Shown: in pieces, positions 1-5,775 of the stretch | Layout: every line of letters begins with the position of its first letter | How positions within the stretch are numbered: position 1 is the first letter of the stretch | NCBI GenBank assembly: GCA_052273485.1 | Contig: DAVZID010000073.1 | Coordinates: forward strand, 1-15,588 | Direction of reading: 5' to 3' | DNA: 15,588 nt | From: Anthropogastromicrobium sp052273485 | Lineage (GTDB): Bacteria > Bacillota > Clostridia > Lachnospirales > Lachnospiraceae | Position numbers and translations under genes: made by a program | Notes under the pieces: generated by a model | Databases searched by the model: none | The model's input: the letters and a program-made list of their open reading frames with translations, nothing else | What the model was told of the DNA's origin: nothing

Positions 1-1
1 T

Positions 2-782
2 TTACGGCATTTGCTGTTAAGGCGTGCTGAGACAACGGGAGAGATACTGGTAAATCTTGTCACAACCAGTCAGAAAGAATATGATCTGACTCCGTTGACG
101 GATCAGATACGTTCACTTTCGCTTAAGGGAACCATTGTCGGAATCCTGCATCTGATCAATGATTCCGTTGCAGATGTAGTGCAAAGCGATGAGACTAGAA
201 TTCTGTACGGTCAGGATTATTTTTATGAGACCATTCTCGGACTGCGTTTTAAGATCACGCCGTTTTCCTTTTTTCAAACCAATTCCCTCGGTGCGGAGGT
301 ACTCTACAGTGCTGCGCGGGACTATATCGGAGATACGAAGGATCAGACCGTTTTTGACCTGTATTCCGGTACCGGTACAATTGCCCAGATCCTTGCATCC
401 GTGGCAAAGGAAGTCATTGGAGTCGAGATTGTAGAGGAGGCAGTCGTGGCTGCACGTGAAAAATGCCACGCGCAACGGACTTTCCAATTGCCGTTTTATC
501 GCAGGCGATGTACTCAAGGTGCTCGACGACATTCCGGAGAAACCGGATTTCATCGTTCTCGATCCGCCGCGCGACGGCATCCACCCAAAGGCTCTGCCGA
601 AAATCATTTCTTACGGTGTCAATCATATGGTCTACATCTCCTGCAAGCCGACGAGTCTCGCGCGGGATCTGGATGTGCTGATCAAGAGCGGATATCGGGT
701 GGAGAAGGTTACGTGCGTGGATATGTTCTGCTCGACGGTGCATGTGGAGACTGTGGTGTTGCTACAAAGGAAGAATATGTAG
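2..782 (+). pseudogene. rlmD: RlmD (23S rRNA uracil-1939 C5-methyltransferase), 3' part, frameshifted
   Basis: The SAM-dependent enzyme of this family methylates U1939 of 23S rRNA in the cytoplasm. The frame is open from the left window edge, so the N-terminus is missing. Visible family motifs are TPFSFFQTN, the SAM-binding loop FDLYSGTGTIAQ (about 354-390), LDPPRDGIHP (about 560-590), and the catalytic-cysteine segment YISCKPTSLARDL (about 633-668), ending HVETVVLLQRKNM at 782. The reading frame changes at an A5 run (459-463). Upstream the frame reads GVEIVEEAVVAARE; downstream, one frame over, it reads NATRNGLSNCRFIAGDV. Removing one A gives a normal GAA-AAT-GCC join, so this is a single-base insertion and not a gradual decay. 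It could be a true inactivating mutation or a homopolymer sequencing error; both halves are otherwise intact, which favours a recent change or an error. Base composition is more G+C rich than the following element. Confidence 0.88.
741..763 (+). other. Candidate attL of the ICE within the rlmD 3' end
   Basis: The codons for HVETVVLL near the rlmD stop contain GTGGAGACTGTGGTGTTGCT (744-763), a segment conserved in the gene family. The 3' end of rlmD/rumA is an established integration target of Firmicute ICEs such as the Tn5252 group. Immediately after the stop codon the content changes to ICE genes. The other junction is outside the window, so the exact core cannot be defined; this placement is inference. 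Confidence 0.45.
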
Positions 783-962
783 AAATCCTTGAATTTACGC
801 ACTTTGTGGAGTTTTTCAGTTTCAAAAAAATAGGCGAAAATCACAAAGAAAAGAGCCTTGTGAAGAAAGTAACCGTTGTTGTTGCATTAGACCTCGGTAC
901 GGGGAACACAAAGAATTCTGAATATGAAAATGAATAGAGAGCTATCAGATAATTGATAGATT

Positions 963-1000
963 ATAGGGATACTTGTTAAAAGCGGGTGTCCCTATTTTTT
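963..1000 (+). terminator. Intrinsic terminator-like hairpin upstream of the first operon
   Basis: ATAGGGATAC (963-972) pairs with GTGTCCCTAT (986-995), a 10-bp stem with one G-U pair and a 13-base loop, followed directly by a T run. It would stop transcripts entering from rlmD, or act as an attenuator in the leader of the parA operon. Confidence 0.6.
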
Positions 1001-1002
1001 AT

Positions 1003-1032
1003 AGGGCATTCCAGAAATGGGGTGTCTTTTTT
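1003..1032 (+). terminator. Weak second hairpin with T run
   Basis: AGGGCATTCC (1003-1012) can pair with GGGGTGTCTT (1019-1028) using several G-U pairs, and the right side runs into TTTTTT. As a + strand terminator it is weak because of the wobbles. It lies just before the ribosome binding site at 1043-1048, so an alternative role in the leader of the next gene is possible. Confidence 0.3.
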
Positions 1033-1058
1033 ATTAAAATTTAGGAGGAAAATAAAAA

Positions 1059-1526
1059 ATGACAAACACAGCGTTAAGAGCAGAGAATAGCAATTCTCGC
1101 ATAATTACTTTCAAGAGCAAGGAACACGAAAAATTTTATATGGAATATCTGGAAAAATGCAGATATCAGGATGTCTACCATCAGGCTCTGGTTTATTGCC
1201 TGGGTATCGACAGAGACACAAGAGAAAATGTGAATAAAATCTATAATTTTAAAACTGGATGTGTAAAAACGGAATCCCTGCAGGAAGGATGGCAGACCAG
1301 TGGAAGTTTACGAATCGTCCGTATGGCATTTAATCTTTACTGCAATGGGACACCAAGTGTCGGAGATTATGAGGCAGAGGAAGATCAGTTAAAAGAGTGT
1401 CAGTATTATACCGTAGAAGATCTGTTTTGCTGCGGATATGCCCGGTATTTTTGGGAAGCCATTAAAATCCGTTATCCAGAGTATTGTTTTTACAAAGACT
1501 GGGAGGATATGTATGCTGAAAATTAG
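1059..1526 (+). CDS. DUF6075 family protein
   Basis: A 155-residue soluble protein with no signal peptide or membrane segment. The pattern EHEKFYMEYLEKCRYQDVYH followed by ALVYCLGIDRDTRENVNKIY matches my memory of the DUF6075 family, found in Clostridia mobile elements and of unknown function. It is acidic and rich in Tyr and Cys (paired Cys in EDLFCCGYARYFWEA near residues 122-136). Start choice: ATG at 1059 follows TAGGAGGAAA at 1042-1051. The last codons overlap the next gene, so the two are translationally coupled. It is the first gene of the parA-parB-repA operon, suggesting a role in maintenance or its control, but no function can be assigned from sequence alone. Confidence 0.8.
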   Translation: MTNTALRAENSNSRIITFKSKEHEKFYMEYLEKCRYQDVYHQALVYCLGIDRDTRENVNKIYNFKTGCVKTESLQEGWQTSGSLRIVRMAFNLYCNGTPSVGDYEAEEDQLKECQYYTVEDLFCCGYARYFWEAIKIRYPEYCFYKDWEDMYAEN

Positions 1527-1677
1527 ATTACAGGGTACTTTAAAGGATATTCAATGGTTCCGTCGTATTTTGGAAAAGCATAAAGAATTGGATGTTCTGG
1601 AAGTATCGGATGCTTATGCGAACAAAGGAACAAGCAAATATTTTCGTGTTTATGTTGAAGTAGAAGAAAAAGAGTAA
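1513..1677 (+). CDS. Small DUF3970-like (YvzF-type) protein
   Basis: A 54-residue protein starting MLKIRLQGTLKDIQWF and ending in a YFRVYVEVEEKE strand. The pattern (K-I-R-L-Q-G-T, then VLEVSDAYANKGTSKYFRVY) resembles the small DUF3970/YvzF family, whose function is unknown. An in-frame upstream start at 1438 would lie deep inside the preceding gene. ATG at 1513 is preferred because GGGAGGA (1501-1507) sits at the right distance and the overlap with the previous stop is 14 bp. It is followed 15 bp later by parA with its own ribosome binding site. Being small, it is easily missed by gene finders. Confidence 0.75.
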   Translation: MLKIRLQGTLKDIQWFRRILEKHKELDVLEVSDAYANKGTSKYFRVYVEVEEKE

Positions 1678-1692
1678 ATCGGAGGAAAGTAT

Positions 1693-2469
1693 ATGTGTAA
1701 AGTAATTGCTATTGCAAATCAGAAAGGCGGAGTAGCCAAAACAACGACAACAATCAATCTGGGAGCCGGACTGGTGAAGTCAGGGAAAAAAGTAGTCCTG
1801 GTAGATGCTGATCCACAGGGGCACTTGACAATGGGATTGGGATTCCCTAAAAATCTCAAGGTAACATTAAAGAGCATGATGGAAAATATCATCATGGGAC
1901 TGGAATTTGATCCAAAAGAAGCAATTCTTCACCATGAAGAAGGGGTTGACCTGATTCCGTCCAATAAATTGCTTGCTGGAATGGATATGTCCTTATTTAC
2001 AGTAGAGGACAGAGAAAAGGTGCTGAAAGAGTATCTGGAACTGCTGAAGGACGAGTATGATTATATTCTGATTGACTGTATGCCATCCCTGGGAATGCTG
2101 ACCATCAATGCTCTGAGTGCAGCGAACAGTGTTCTGATTCCAGTGCAGCCACAATATTATGCGGCAGATGGACTCATGGAATTACTGAAAGTAGTTAAGG
2201 GAATCCATCAGAGGTTCAATCCAGATTTACAGATAGAAGGCATTTTATTCACAATGGATAATTGCCGTTACAATAATGCAAAGAGAAACAAACAGGCGAT
2301 CAAAACTACATATGGAGATGACATTAAGATTTTTGAGCAGACGATTCCGAGAACAGAAAGCCTTGCAGAAACAGCATCGGAGGGTGTAAGTATCTTTGCC
2401 TATGATGGAAAAAGCAAGGGGGCAGACAGCTATCTGGAATTGGTTCAGGAGGTGTTGAAACATGCGTAG
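1693..2469 (+). CDS. parA: ParA/Soj family partition ATPase
   Basis: A 258-residue cytoplasmic Walker-type ATPase. ParA proteins bind DNA non-specifically in the ATP form and, with ParB, segregate plasmids or excised ICE circles. The deviant Walker A motif KGGVAKTT is at residues 11-18, with the signature lysine K11. The Walker A' segment DADPQG is at about 38-43, and the Walker B segment YILIDCMPSLG at about 120-130. There is no N-terminal HTH extension, so this is the short (Soj/type Ib-like) form. The start ATG follows CGGAGGAAAG. The stop overlaps the parB start by 8 bp, a typical parAB coupling. Confidence 0.95.
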   Translation: MCKVIAIANQKGGVAKTTTTINLGAGLVKSGKKVVLVDADPQGHLTMGLGFPKNLKVTLKSMMENIIMGLEFDPKEAILHHEEGVDLIPSNKLLAGMDMSLFTVEDREKVLKEYLELLKDEYDYILIDCMPSLGMLTINALSAANSVLIPVQPQYYAADGLMELLKVVKGIHQRFNPDLQIEGILFTMDNCRYNNAKRNKQAIKTTYGDDIKIFEQTIPRTESLAETASEGVSIFAYDGKSKGADSYLELVQEVLKHA

Positions 2470-3367
2470 ACCGAAAAAAGATATTCAGCTTACCTCTTAT
2501 GATGAATTACTGGGATTAGAGGAAACACCGGAAAAAAGTATGAACCAGGTTGTGGAAATAGATCTGGAAAAGCTCTATCCCTTTAAAAATCATCCGTTTC
2601 ATGTAAATGATGATGAAAAAATGGCTGAAACCGTAGAGAGTATTAAAACATACGGTGTTTTGACTCCTGCACTGGTAAGACCTCGAGCCGAGGGTGGATA
2701 CGAGATGATTTCCGGACACAGAAGAAAAAGAGGCTGTGAACTGTGCGGAAAGACGACCATGCCGGCTCTTGTACGAAATTATACGGATGATGAAGCAGTC
2801 ATTATTATGGTTGATTCCAATATTCAGCGTGAAAATCTACTGCCAAGTGAAAAAGCCCATGCTTATAAGATGAAATATGATGCAATGAAGCATCAGGGAA
2901 GCAAAGGTGAAAAATATACAGCAGATATGGTTGGGGAAGCTGCCGGGGACAGTGGAAGAACTGTACAGAGATATATCCGTCTGGCGGCATTATCTGATGC
3001 TCTGCTGGAATATGTGGACAATAATAAAATTCCTATGATTGTGGGAGAAAAGCTGTCTTATCTGAAGCCAGAGGAACAGGAGTGGCTTCTGGAAGTGATT
3101 ACCAACAGCAGCATTTTTCCGACAAAACAACAGGCAGAACAGTTAAAAGAATGCAGTGAAAATGGAAAATTAAACCAGAGTTATATCTATGCTGTTTTAT
3201 TAAAAAAGGAAAGCAGTAAGATCAATGTGATGATTCCGGCAAAGAAAATTGGAAATTATTTTCCGGAGACATATTCTAAAGAACAGATAGAAGAAGTCAT
3301 TTTTATGCTTTTGGATAAATGGAAAGAAAACAAAGAAGGAGTAGCAGATGCAGAAGATACAGTTTGA
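2462..3367 (+). CDS. parB: ParB/RepB/Spo0J family partition protein
   Basis: A 301-residue ParB. The family binds centromere sites, spreads as a CTP-dependent clamp, and activates its ParA. The N-terminal nuclease-like/CTPase fold is seen in KLYPFKNHPF (about 37-46), TYGVLTPALVRPR (about 63-75), the C-motif GHRR (85-88) and NIQRENLLPSEKAHAYKMKY (about 119-138). A central helix-turn-helix follows, around GEAAGDSGRTVQRYIRLAAL (about 158-180). Its start overlaps parA by 8 bp and its end overlaps repA by 20 bp, so the three are one transcript. No parS site could be identified by eye. Confidence 0.93.
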   Translation: MRRPKKDIQLTSYDELLGLEETPEKSMNQVVEIDLEKLYPFKNHPFHVNDDEKMAETVESIKTYGVLTPALVRPRAEGGYEMISGHRRKRGCELCGKTTMPALVRNYTDDEAVIIMVDSNIQRENLLPSEKAHAYKMKYDAMKHQGSKGEKYTADMVGEAAGDSGRTVQRYIRLAALSDALLEYVDNNKIPMIVGEKLSYLKPEEQEWLLEVITNSSIFPTKQQAEQLKECSENGKLNQSYIYAVLLKKESSKINVMIPAKKIGNYFPETYSKEQIEEVIFMLLDKWKENKEGVADAEDTV

Positions 3368-4523
3368 TTATTTTACGGGGATGGAAGCGGAACAATACAG
3401 CTTTTATCGTGTCCCGAAAGTGCTGTTTACCGAACCATGCTTTAAAACTCTTTCTTGTGAAGCAAAGGTATTATACGGTCTGATGCTAGACCGTATGAGC
3501 CTGAGCATTAAGAACAGATGGCTGGATTCAGAGGACAGAGTATACATTATTTTCACTGTGGAAGAAATTGCAGAGTTGATGAACTGCGGAACTCAAAAGG
3601 CAGTGAAACTGGTAAAAGAGCTGGACAGCAGTAATGGGATTGGATTGATAGAGAAGAAACGTCTGGGACTGGGAAAACCGAATGTTATTTATGTGAAAAA
3701 TTTTATGATCAGAGAGGTTCCAGATCAAAAGCCGACAGGTAATTGTGCAAATCTGCAATCTGAGCAGGAAGATCATAGAAAAATTGCAGATTTGCAATCG
3801 AAACAGGAAAGACATAAGGAATGTGCAGATTTGCAACAAGAAGCAGAAAACAAGGGGAAAACAGGCATTTCTCTGAATTGTGAAAATCATCATTTAGGAG
3901 TAGTGAAAACCACAATTCAGGATTATGGGGAATCACAATTCCAGAATAGTGAAAATCACAATTCAAGAATGGTGGAAACCACAAATCCAGAATTTCCAGA
4001 ATCACAATTCCAAAATAGTGAAAATCATCATTCCAGAATAGTGGAAATCACAAATCCAGAATGCCCGAAATCACAATCTAATAATACTGATATTAACAAG
4101 ACTGATATTAGTGAAACTGAGATAAAACAATCTTATCCAATCACATCAGGTAATTCCAAAAGGAAAAAAGATGTGATGGAGGAGATGAGAGCATATCGTG
4201 AAGTAATTCATGAAAACATAGATTATCAATATCATGCCAAAGAAGATGTAGATGAACTGGTAGAACTGATAATTGAAGTTATGATGATGCCGGAGGACAG
4301 TATGATTCGCATTGCAGGAGTAGAAAAACCAGTTGCTTTGGTGAAAAGCAGGTTTATGAAACTGAATTATTCACATATCGAATATGTGCTGTTCTGTCTG
4401 AACCGGAACACGACTAAGGTTGGGAATATTAAAGCCTATCTTCTGACTGCCCTGTATAATGCCCCGGCAACGATAAACAGTTATTATCAGGCAGAAGTTA
4501 ATCACGATATGTATGGAGGATAA
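3348..4523 (+). CDS. repA: RepA_N family replication initiator with DUF6017-like C-terminus
   Basis: A 391-residue replication initiator. The N-terminal domain (about 1-125; FYRVPKVLF, LSCEAKVLYGLMLDRM, FTVEEIAELMNCG, KLVKELDSSNGIGLIEKKR) is the RepA_N winged-helix DNA-binding fold. The middle (about 134-261) is low complexity and built from repeats: three 13-residue units, then three 23-residue units beginning ENHH/ENHN, then three 5-residue units. The C-terminal domain (about 270-391; MEEMRAYREVIHENIDYQYH and KAYLLTALYNAP) resembles DUF6017, found in the same proteins. The ATG at 3348 has AAGGAG at 3334-3339. RepA_N initiators of plasmids such as pAD1 and pSK41 bind an origin located inside their own gene. 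The central repeats here are the obvious candidate. The protein is probably used when the excised element replicates. Confidence 0.9.
   Translation: MQKIQFDYFTGMEAEQYSFYRVPKVLFTEPCFKTLSCEAKVLYGLMLDRMSLSIKNRWLDSEDRVYIIFTVEEIAELMNCGTQKAVKLVKELDSSNGIGLIEKKRLGLGKPNVIYVKNFMIREVPDQKPTGNCANLQSEQEDHRKIADLQSKQERHKECADLQQEAENKGKTGISLNCENHHLGVVKTTIQDYGESQFQNSENHNSRMVETTNPEFPESQFQNSENHHSRIVEITNPECPKSQSNNTDINKTDISETEIKQSYPITSGNSKRKKDVMEEMRAYREVIHENIDYQYHAKEDVDELVELIIEVMMMPEDSMIRIAGVEKPVALVKSRFMKLNYSHIEYVLFCLNRNTTKVGNIKAYLLTALYNAPATINSYYQAEVNHDMYGG
3747..3863 (+). repeat. Three 39-bp tandem repeats in repA
   Basis: Units start at 3747, 3786 and 3825 and encode ANLQSEQEDHRKI, ADLQSKQERHKEC and ADLQQEAENKGK. 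Each carries a near-palindromic core of the form TGCARATYTGCAA (first copy TGCAAATCTGCA, later copies TGCAGATTTGCAA) at a regular 39-bp spacing. Because 39 is a multiple of 3, protein-level expansion alone could explain the repetition, but the internal dyad suggests protein-binding sites. Confidence 0.75.
3881..4087 (+). repeat. Nine 23-bp tandem iterons, candidate replication origin inside repA
   Basis: Nine units of exactly 23 bp start at 3881, 3904, 3927, 3950, 3973, 3996, 4019, 4042 and 4065. The consensus begins TGAAAATCACAATTCCAGAA and ends TAG. Positions carrying A(T/C)CA are kept in all nine, and AATTCCAGAAT or a close variant in most. As 23 is not a multiple of 3, successive units are read in different codon phases, so the protein shows a 69-bp (23-residue) period made of three units. 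A period conserved across frames indicates selection on DNA. This fits the RepA_N rule that oriV lies within the rep gene. A role as RepA binding sites is inference. Confidence 0.85.
4086..4130 (+). repeat. Three degenerate 15-bp repeats at the iteron boundary
   Basis: ACTGATATTAACAAG, ACTGATATTAGTGAA and ACTGAGATAAAACAA follow the 23-bp array directly and encode TDINK, TDISE, TEIKQ. They are A+T rich and could be a DNA-unwinding segment beside the iterons; that role is speculative. Confidence 0.6.
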
Positions 4524-4529
4524 AGGAAC

Positions 4530-4868
4530 ATGAAGAAGATGATTAAAAAAGTGATAGCACCAGTGCTGGTGATTACGGTATTGTTTGCAGTATTAAGACC
4601 GTTTTGTATCCAGGATGGGGAGTGCAATTATTTCTTGCTGTTACTTCTGATGGGGATACCGTTTGGAATTGGAAAAATGTGTGTCTGGATGGTTCCAAGA
4701 GGCTTTGACCTCGGAGGAACACTGGCAGTATGGACAATGAATCTTCTGATCGGAGGATTGATCGGAAGCATCATTCTTCTTGCAATGGTTGGACAGGCGA
4801 TCATTTATCTCTGCGTTTTTCTGATTACACTTCTTACAGGGATACATAAAATACCAAGAATAAAATGA
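4530..4868 (+). CDS. DUF6050 family small membrane protein
   Basis: A 112-residue hydrophobic protein. It starts MKKMIKKVIAPVLVITVLFA (positive N-terminus then a membrane segment, about residues 8-23). It continues with LPFC-like sequence RPFCIQDGECNY and then further hydrophobic helices at about 34-50, 63-85 and 87-106. The layout and the motif GIPFGIGKMCVWMVP match my memory of the DUF6050 family found in Clostridia ICEs; its function is unknown. ATG at 4530 follows GGAGG and AAAGGA seven bases after the repA stop, so it is the last gene of the par-rep operon, followed by a strong terminator. Confidence 0.8.
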   Translation: MKKMIKKVIAPVLVITVLFAVLRPFCIQDGECNYFLLLLLMGIPFGIGKMCVWMVPRGFDLGGTLAVWTMNLLIGGLIGSIILLAMVGQAIIYLCVFLITLLTGIHKIPRIK

Positions 4869-4881
4869 AATAGATTTTTTG

Positions 4882-4917
4882 AAAAGCAGCTAAGACCAAA
4901 ATTAGCTGCTTTTTTTC
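4882..4917 (+). terminator. Strong intrinsic terminator of the par-rep operon
   Basis: AAAAGCAGCTAA (4882-4893) pairs with TTAGCTGCTTTT (4902-4913) around an eight-base loop, followed by further T residues. It is a perfect stem plus T tract just after the DUF6050 gene. Confidence 0.88.
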
Positions 4918-4921
4918 GGGA

Positions 4922-4948
4922 AACTTTGCGACACAATGGCGTAAAGTT
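4922..4948 (+). promoter_or_regulatory. Inverted repeat upstream of the XRE gene, candidate operator
   Basis: AACTTTGCG (4922-4930) and CGTAAAGTT (4940-4948) form 9-bp arms with one mismatch and a nine-base spacer, 30 bp before the XRE regulator start. A spaced dyad next to a Cro/CI-like gene is a usual autoregulation site; no binding can be shown from sequence. Confidence 0.4.
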
Positions 4949-4978
4949 GGGACAAATTGCAGGAAAGGAGACACCGTA

Positions 4979-5335
4979 TTGAGCAATCGTGCAATTTCCA
5001 CAGAACTTATTGAATTGGGAGAACGGATCAGAAAACGCAGACAGGAAATGAAGTTGTCACAGGAATCTTTTGCGGAAAAAGCAGGTATCAGTGTCAATAC
5101 GGTCAGCAGGATTGAAGGCGGGCAAACGGCAATGTCTGTTGAGATTTTCAGGAAGATGATTGAGATATTGGAAACAGATGCCAATATCCTGCTGGGGAAA
5201 GAGGAAGGTGATACAGAAAGGCAGGAATCAGTTCAGGAAGTGCTTTACCGGATTCAGAAGATGGAATGGAAAGAGCAGAAAATTATCATGCAGACCATAG
5301 ATTCTCTGATAGACAGTTTTAATGAATACAGGTGA
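4979..5335 (+). CDS. XRE family helix-turn-helix transcriptional regulator
   Basis: A 118-residue protein with a Cro/CI-type HTH at about residues 13-70: LGERIRKRRQEMKLSQESFA, EKAGISVNTVSRIEGGQ as turn and recognition helix, and IFRKMIEILETDANILLG. The C-terminal 45 residues are charged and probably helical (oligomerisation), with no peptidase or effector motif. The start is a TTG at 4979 preceded by AAAGGAG; no ATG fits as well. It sits between two terminators with its own upstream dyad, the usual position of the ICE master regulator. A role as repressor of transfer genes is inferred from family and context. Confidence 0.9.
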   Translation: MSNRAISTELIELGERIRKRRQEMKLSQESFAEKAGISVNTVSRIEGGQTAMSVEIFRKMIEILETDANILLGKEEGDTERQESVQEVLYRIQKMEWKEQKIIMQTIDSLIDSFNEYR

Positions 5336-5339
5336 ATTT

Positions 5340-5381
5340 CACCATATATGGGGTGCAAAATAAAAAAACTCACCATATATG
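5340..5381 (+). promoter_or_regulatory. Paired CACCATATATG direct repeats, operator-like
   Basis: The 11-mer CACCATATATG occurs at 5340-5350 and again at 5371-5381, 31 bp apart (about three helical turns). The first copy extends to a palindromic core CCATATATGG. They lie between the XRE gene and the next small gene. They may be a tandem regulator site or part of the promoter of the downstream small gene. Confidence 0.4.
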
Positions 5382-5456
5382 CTAAGGATAATAGAACCCT
5401 GCGTTGCTAAAATGGAAAACAGAGAGAAAAAGAAACGAAGAAGGGAGATAGGATGG

Positions 5457-5606
5457 ATGACAAGAGAAGAAAATTTGCTTTATCGGAGGCAGTGTCCTTA
5501 TGATGCAATGGGAGACTATTCTGTTTTGGTGGAAAAGGAAAAGAACATAAAAGCAGAAAGAAATGCCAAGAAGTCTGATCCTGGCATCAGACGGAAAATA
5601 AAGTAG
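5457..5606 (+). CDS. Small hypothetical protein
   Basis: A 49-residue basic protein starting MTREENLLYRRQCPYDAMGD and ending KSDPGIRRKIK. I do not recognise a named family, although short ICE proteins with a CPYDAxGDY motif look familiar. ATG at 5457 is chosen because GGGAGATAGG lies just upstream. Longer in-frame starts at 5412 and 5379 exist but lack a ribosome binding site, and the latter lies inside the CACCATATATG repeat. It has no membrane segment and is rich in Lys/Arg. It sits between the XRE regulator and a terminator. Whether it is expressed is uncertain. Confidence 0.5.
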   Translation: MTREENLLYRRQCPYDAMGDYSVLVEKEKNIKAERNAKKSDPGIRRKIK

Positions 5607-5625
5607 AGAATATTGTAACTATTAG

Positions 5626-5704
5626 AAAGGGCAGTAAGGAAGTTTCAGGCTCTCGTTAAAAAAAACGGGTGTACCGGAAGCTGTTTTTTACTGCCCTTTT
5701 TGTC
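5626..5704 (+). terminator. Terminator hairpin with an unusually long loop
   Basis: AAAGGGCAGTAA (5626-5637) is perfectly complementary to TTACTGCCCTTT (5688-5699), followed by more T. The 50-base loop contains CGTT / AACG and a possible CAG(G)CT / AGCTG helix. The perfect 12-bp stem and T tract support termination; the large loop suggests a branched structure, possibly a regulated terminator before the sigma-like genes. Confidence 0.65.
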
Positions 5705-5726
5705 AGTTGATCAGTAAGAATCCTAT

Positions 5727-5770
5727 CCTTTCTGCCGATGGGCACCTGTTGCCAGCAGGCAGAAAGGTGG
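5727..5770 (+). promoter_or_regulatory. Hairpin that encloses the ribosome binding site of the first sigma-like gene
   Basis: CCTTTCTGCC (5727-5736) pairs perfectly with GGCAGAAAGG (5758-5767). Inside, GGCA (5741-5744) pairs with TGCC (5750-5753). The right arm contains part of the Shine-Dalgarno sequence AAAGGTGG (5763-5770), which serves ATG 5776. Folding would block initiation, so translational control (a trans-acting factor, temperature, or coupling to upstream transcription) is plausible but inferred. Confidence 0.6.
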
Positions 5771-5775
5771 TAATT

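Larger units (their letters stand above)
783..1058 (+). other. Non-coding junction between rlmD and the element's first operon
   Basis: I see no convincing gene here. One frame stays open from rlmD to 937, but it is only the shifted rlmD frame running on and its sequence matches no family I know. A 6-bp inverted repeat CTATCA / TGATAG (942-947 and 954-959, six-base spacer) could be an operator or small hairpin. It is followed by two terminator-like hairpins and then the ribosome binding site of the first element gene. A promoter for the downstream operon is expected here, but no clear -35/-10 pair is visible. Confidence 0.5.

Noticed and set aside
11..937. A single 308-residue reading frame from 11 to 937
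   Set aside because: After about 463 it leaves the RlmD frame; the true RlmD C-terminus continues in the next frame to 782. The part beyond is the shifted frame running into the junction and matches no family.
1438..1677. 79-residue version of the DUF3970-like protein
   Set aside because: The start would lie 88 bp inside the DUF6075 gene without a ribosome binding site; ATG 1513 has one and gives the usual family N-terminus.
3528..4005. Minus-strand frames opposite repA, including a repetitive one over the iterons
   Set aside because: They arise from the 23-bp array being open in several frames; no ribosome binding site or family match.
3881..4087. CRISPR array
   Set aside because: Units are contiguous with no unique spacers, and they lie within a coding gene.
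5707..5775. N-terminal extension of the first sigma-like protein from TTG 5707
   Set aside because: It would translate through a perfect hairpin and a terminator tail and has no ribosome binding site, whereas AAAGGTGG directly precedes ATG 5776.
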